Shown one piece after another: positions 19,313-21,944 of a DNA stretch of 21,944 nt; positions within the stretch are counted from its first letter, which is position 1; each line of letters starts with the position of its first letter. The stretch is from Ectocarpus siliculosus. Taxonomy: Eukaryota > Sar > Phaeophyceae > Ectocarpales > Ectocarpaceae. The translations under genes were made by a program, and so were the position numbers. Below the pieces are notes generated by a model that saw nothing but the letters and a program-made list of their open reading frames with translations, had not been told where the DNA came from and searched no databases. Location of the stretch: positions 1-21,944 of the forward strand of contig FN648913.1 in NCBI GenBank assembly GCA_000310025.1, given 5' to 3'.

Positions 19313-20692
19313 GGGAGAGGGCAGAGACCAGGACAATTCGTTAACGCGAATACACCAACAACAGCTCGTGCACACTTCTCACAGCTGCCTAGCTGCGTGT
19401 AAAGTACAATCTCTACGCTTCCCCCCCATCTCTCCATAACAATCGCTGCGTCTTGTTTCTGCAGTCTCTTACCTCCTTCTTGTCCATCACGTCCTGTCGC
19501 CTCCTGGTCATCGACATGGCCCACGGCACGCCGGTGCCTGTAGCCGCTGCCAGCGCCTCCTTGAACTTGTCCGTCTGACCGGCGTTGCTGTACAACAACC
19601 GACACCAACAGGGGACGGCAATGAGCACGCGCACGCACAAAAGGGTCAAGGTTGTGTTTTGCAGCCGGTGTGTGATGGTCACGCTCGGGGTAGAGTTGAA
19701 CAAAAAATTAAAATATAAACCACGTATCAAGCATCAAATCGGTCCTACTGCTCCCGTTACTAACCGAGCTCTCGCTGCCAAGAAAACGCCGCATCGAGAG
19801 AGAGTTGACGTAAAACCGATGAACCCAAACCATGCCCGGTGTACCAGTGTATACTCAACCATACCCAAAAGAATGTTCCATCTTTGCTTAACTGCACTCC
19901 GCGATTGAGCAGTACATAGTCTTACCCAACCATTATCAAATGGCTCGAGCACAGAATACCCAAGAATTTTCCCGGAGCACTCGAAATACCCCACAAAACA
20001 CCCCTTGGCAAGATTACAGCAATACATACACATAGGGTGGGGGGGGGTGGGGGGTGGCAACAGAATCACGAAAGCAGGAGTCCCCCGCTGAAATAAAAGC
20101 GATCATAACAAGTGAGGAGTGTTTTGATCTGAGAGTGGTCGGGACAGGCCAGGCTCCGGTTTGAATCGCAAAGGCCTACTGCTTAGGTTCTGCCTTTTAG
20201 TTCAGGTACTTCACACCAAAATGCAAACAGCAGGGCGGGCGGGCGGGCTAATCGAGAGTGCGCGAGTGGGCGCGTCCACTCCCCCGGCGGCTCCTCGCGC
20301 CACCACTGTACCACCACGGACAGGACGGAGGTCGTTGTTGCAGGCCTCCCCTTCGACCTCTCGAGGAGACACGGGTGGTAAAAATGGCCAAATAACAGCT
20401 GAGGCATAGAACACGTGAGTCTTCCCCCGCCTCCCCCCCCCCCCCCCGGCATCGTCGCCCCGCTCACCGCAACGCCTTGCAGTACCCCTCCTGGAGCGAG
20501 GCGTGCATGGCGGCGATACACAATTCGGGCGGGCCGCCGCCCTCCGCGTACCCCGCGAGGTTATTCCTGCCCGACTCGAAGTCGCAGTTGGCCCGCTTGT
20601 GGGCCCACACCTCGCACCTCCTCTGGGCCTCCTCCCACTGCCGTCGGCCTTGCTCGAGGGCATCCAGCTGCAGCAGCAGCGGCAGCAGCAGA

Positions 20693-20733
<41 letters not shown>

Positions 20734-21389
20734 AGACAACGGCATCACAACGGCGGTGGAAGAAGCAGGAGCCGAAATACTGCGGTCAAGTCATGGAACC
20801 GCTGCGCAGAAAATTACCGTGGTGTTGTCTGGAACACTGGCCGTCGGCCACCACAACAACCGCGGCGTAGAAAAATACCGTTTTGCCCTTGTGCTAAAGT
20901 TCCGCGAAACCCAAGAATTCCAACATTGCGACTGCGTGCATGCACGTACTGCCATGGTGTTTGTCAACGCAACCGGCACAACAATATGTAATCAGTTACC
21001 GCAATAATAGTGCACGTGGTCGCAACCCCCGACCCCCCCGTGAGGCTTGACAATCTAAGCCGAATCCTCCACAATCAAAAGCGTGCTCAACTTGGCGGAC
21101 ACGACACGAGCAGGGAACGCAAACTAGCTCTCGACGAGATTCATATTTCCAACCGGGGCCCTTTCCGGCAACAGCCTCTCTCTCCCTTGGTTTGTGGAGC
21201 AATCGACCTACTACACACGAAATTTCGGTCTATGTTGACCACTCGCGCTTCTGTGTTAAGTTACGGTTGTCAACTGCTGCTCTCCTGCTAGTACATTTAC
21301 TGCTCACGATCAACTTCTGGGCAGACTCGAGGTTAGGCGCGAGCGCCAGCGCTCGTTCTGCGCAGTCGATAGCGCGCTCGATCTCCTTC
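16217..21389 (-). CDS. DNAJC7: DNAJC7-like co-chaperone: TPR repeats plus C-terminal J domain (partial)
   Basis: Exons in minus order: 21308-21389, 20468-20667, 19473-19587, 19084-19257, 18498-18587, 17690-17960, 17159-17295, 16654-16758 and 16217-16252. They total about 403 codons, and all phases match. TPR helices appear in 21308-21389 ([17 protein letters not shown]) and in the run from 19257 to 17960, with [44 protein letters not shown] and WDLAIKDYETY. An Arg/Glu-rich helix follows, then a Gly/Ser/Asp-rich linker ([15 protein letters not shown]). The J domain is split over three exons: [15 protein letters not shown], then [17 protein letters not shown] with the HPD motif, then [12 protein letters not shown]. 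The order TPR then J, and the TPR sequences, match DNAJC7 (TPR2), a cytosolic protein that passes clients between Hsp70 and Hsp90; HPD triggers Hsp70 ATP hydrolysis. No signal peptide is visible, though the true N-terminus is missing. The last exon is unidentified. Identity is firm; exon ends are by eye. Confidence 0.88.
16280..16303. repeat. CAG/CTG trinucleotide repeat, 8 pure copies
   Basis: Eight pure CAG units on the plus strand, followed by interrupted CGGCAG units to about 16334. On the minus strand this is a CTG tract within the intron, upstream of the acceptor for the 36-nt J-domain exon. Confidence 0.9.
16868..16899. repeat. Fragment related to 18634-18668
   Basis: Bases 16868-16899 (gcatgccgtagtcg, then agaccattgacc) match 18634-18668 at most positions. 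Both are in introns of the DNAJC7-like gene in the same orientation. The shared part resembles a tRNA D-arm region (ttagcggttaga in the better copy), so it may be a worn tRNA-derived SINE. I see no full tRNA fold and no clear B box next to either copy. Confidence 0.4.
17616..17651. repeat. (CT)18 microsatellite
   Basis: Thirty-six bases of pure CT lie inside an intron of the DNAJC7-like gene, about 40 nt past the donor of the exon ending at 17690. On the transcribed sense it is a GA repeat. Confidence 0.95.
18634..18668. repeat. tRNA-like fragment, better copy of 16868-16899
   Basis: It contains gcatgccttagcggttagac followed by cattgacc. The core ttagcggttaga looks like a tRNA A-box and D-arm. 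The following 200 bases are C/T-rich with no obvious B box. It may be the head of a SINE. It lies in the intron between exons 18498-18587 and 19084-19257. Confidence 0.35.
19268..19309. repeat. (GA)21 microsatellite forming a pyrimidine tract
   Basis: A 42-bp GA repeat on the plus strand. Read on the minus strand it is a CT tract ending about ten bases before the acceptor cag at 19258-19260, so it is the polypyrimidine tract for the DNAJC7-like exon that begins at 19257. Confidence 0.93.
20695..20730. repeat. (CAG)12 repeat at a splice acceptor
   Basis: Twelve pure CAG units on the plus strand; interrupted units extend down to 20669. On the minus strand the CTG tract runs into the acceptor ctgctgcag of the exon starting at 20667, and it appears to stand in for the pyrimidine tract. 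Confidence 0.92.
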
Positions 21390-21944
21390 CTGAGAAAATC
21401 AACAACAAAAAAGAACCAAGCACAGAACAAGGACGTGGTGAAGGGAAATCGAAGCATCAAAAATAAAAAACTCGACAAGACGGAACACAGTACATTCATC
21501 GTCGTCGAAAAGCACGCCAGCACTTTCGCAATAAATCGTGTTCGTCAACGTCATCATCGCGAGCAGATACAGCACCGGGAGCAGCAAGAGGTCATCGACC
21601 TCAGCAGGGTGCCAGCGTGTCTATCTTCCACACGACACACGCCAGCGGCGTAGGCAATGGGGGCAGAAACTCGGGACCTCTAAGCGTGCAAAGCTGTCGC
21701 TGTCAACATGTGTGTGCCCTCCAAAACGTAGCCTCAACCGAAACACCAACAACCCCGGTAGGAAAAAACACACGCCGCGCGCGCGCACATACACACGCAC
21801 ACAAACACGCCGCCTTTGTGCGAAAACGTCTTCACACACCCAACCTCGTGCTCCAGACGCGAAGAGCTCGAAAGGACAAGCCAAGCATTGGAGCACTGGC
21901 GTTCCAACACACCATGGGATGAAAACTCGCGGTACCAAGCGTCC
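21390..21944. other. Upstream part of the DNAJC7-like gene; no firm exon
   Basis: The exon at 21308-21389 starts in mid-codon and needs an upstream exon ending with two extra bases. On the minus strand all three frames are open from 21944 to about 21845, and a weak donor (cacgag|gttggg) ends that stretch. None of the frames looks clearly like a TPR. The rest is A-rich or repetitive, including a CA/CG-rich run at 21772-21812. The true start may lie outside the window. Confidence 0.4.

Noticed and set aside
21845-21944. Upstream exon of the DNAJC7-like gene
   Set aside because: All three minus frames are open, the donor is weak, and none gives a clear TPR motif.
1-21944. rRNA, full tRNA, CRISPR or bacterial operon features
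   Set aside because: None was found by eye. The intron structure shows a eukaryotic nuclear origin.

Overview
This window is nuclear eukaryotic DNA. It is GC-rich, its genes have many introns, the splice sites are clear (mostly GT-AG, two apparent GC-AG), and simple repeats and homopolymer runs are common. The style resembles a stramenopile, most likely a brown alga of the Ectocarpus type. That is inferred from intron density and size, codon and GC character, a Gal4-type zinc cluster protein outside any fungal setting, and neighbouring genes on alternating strands; no marker gene here proves it. Bases 11618-11717 are exactly 100 N, an assembly gap.

Layout. (1) 286-1983, minus: a Zn2Cys6 (Gal4-type) transcription factor, 565 residues and rich in Gly/Ala/Ser runs. 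A phase-compatible upstream exon at 2825-3253 may add about 149 residues. (2) 3254-3586: a short divergent intergenic stretch, probably a shared promoter. (3) 3587-13141, plus: a CLPTM1L (CLPTM1-like, CRR9) gene. I rebuilt it as 13 visible exons plus missing sequence at the gap. The C-terminal half is unmistakable; the N-terminal exons are assigned by phase and pattern. (4) 13142-16216: convergent region with no gene I can name. It contains repeats and probably the 3' end of the next gene. (5) 16217-21389, minus: a DNAJC7-like co-chaperone with TPR repeats followed by a C-terminal J domain, in nine visible exons. The gene starts upstream of the window or in unrecognised sequence at 21390-21944, and its last exon is not identified.

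The three genes alternate minus/plus/minus: a divergent pair, then a convergent pair. They do not form a pathway. CLPTM1L is an ER multi-pass membrane protein linked to GPI-lipid scrambling, the DNAJC7-like protein is an Hsp70/Hsp90 co-chaperone, and the zinc cluster protein is a DNA-binding regulator.

The most notable non-gene signals are: a 432-bp near-palindrome inside a CLPTM1L intron; a corrupted second copy of a CLPTM1L exon beside the assembly gap, probably a misassembly; two apparent GC-AG introns in different genes sharing the donor core AG|GCGAG; simple repeats acting as the pyrimidine tract of several 3' splice sites; and a 36-nt micro-exon that completes the J domain. I found no clear evidence of a wholly new biological system.
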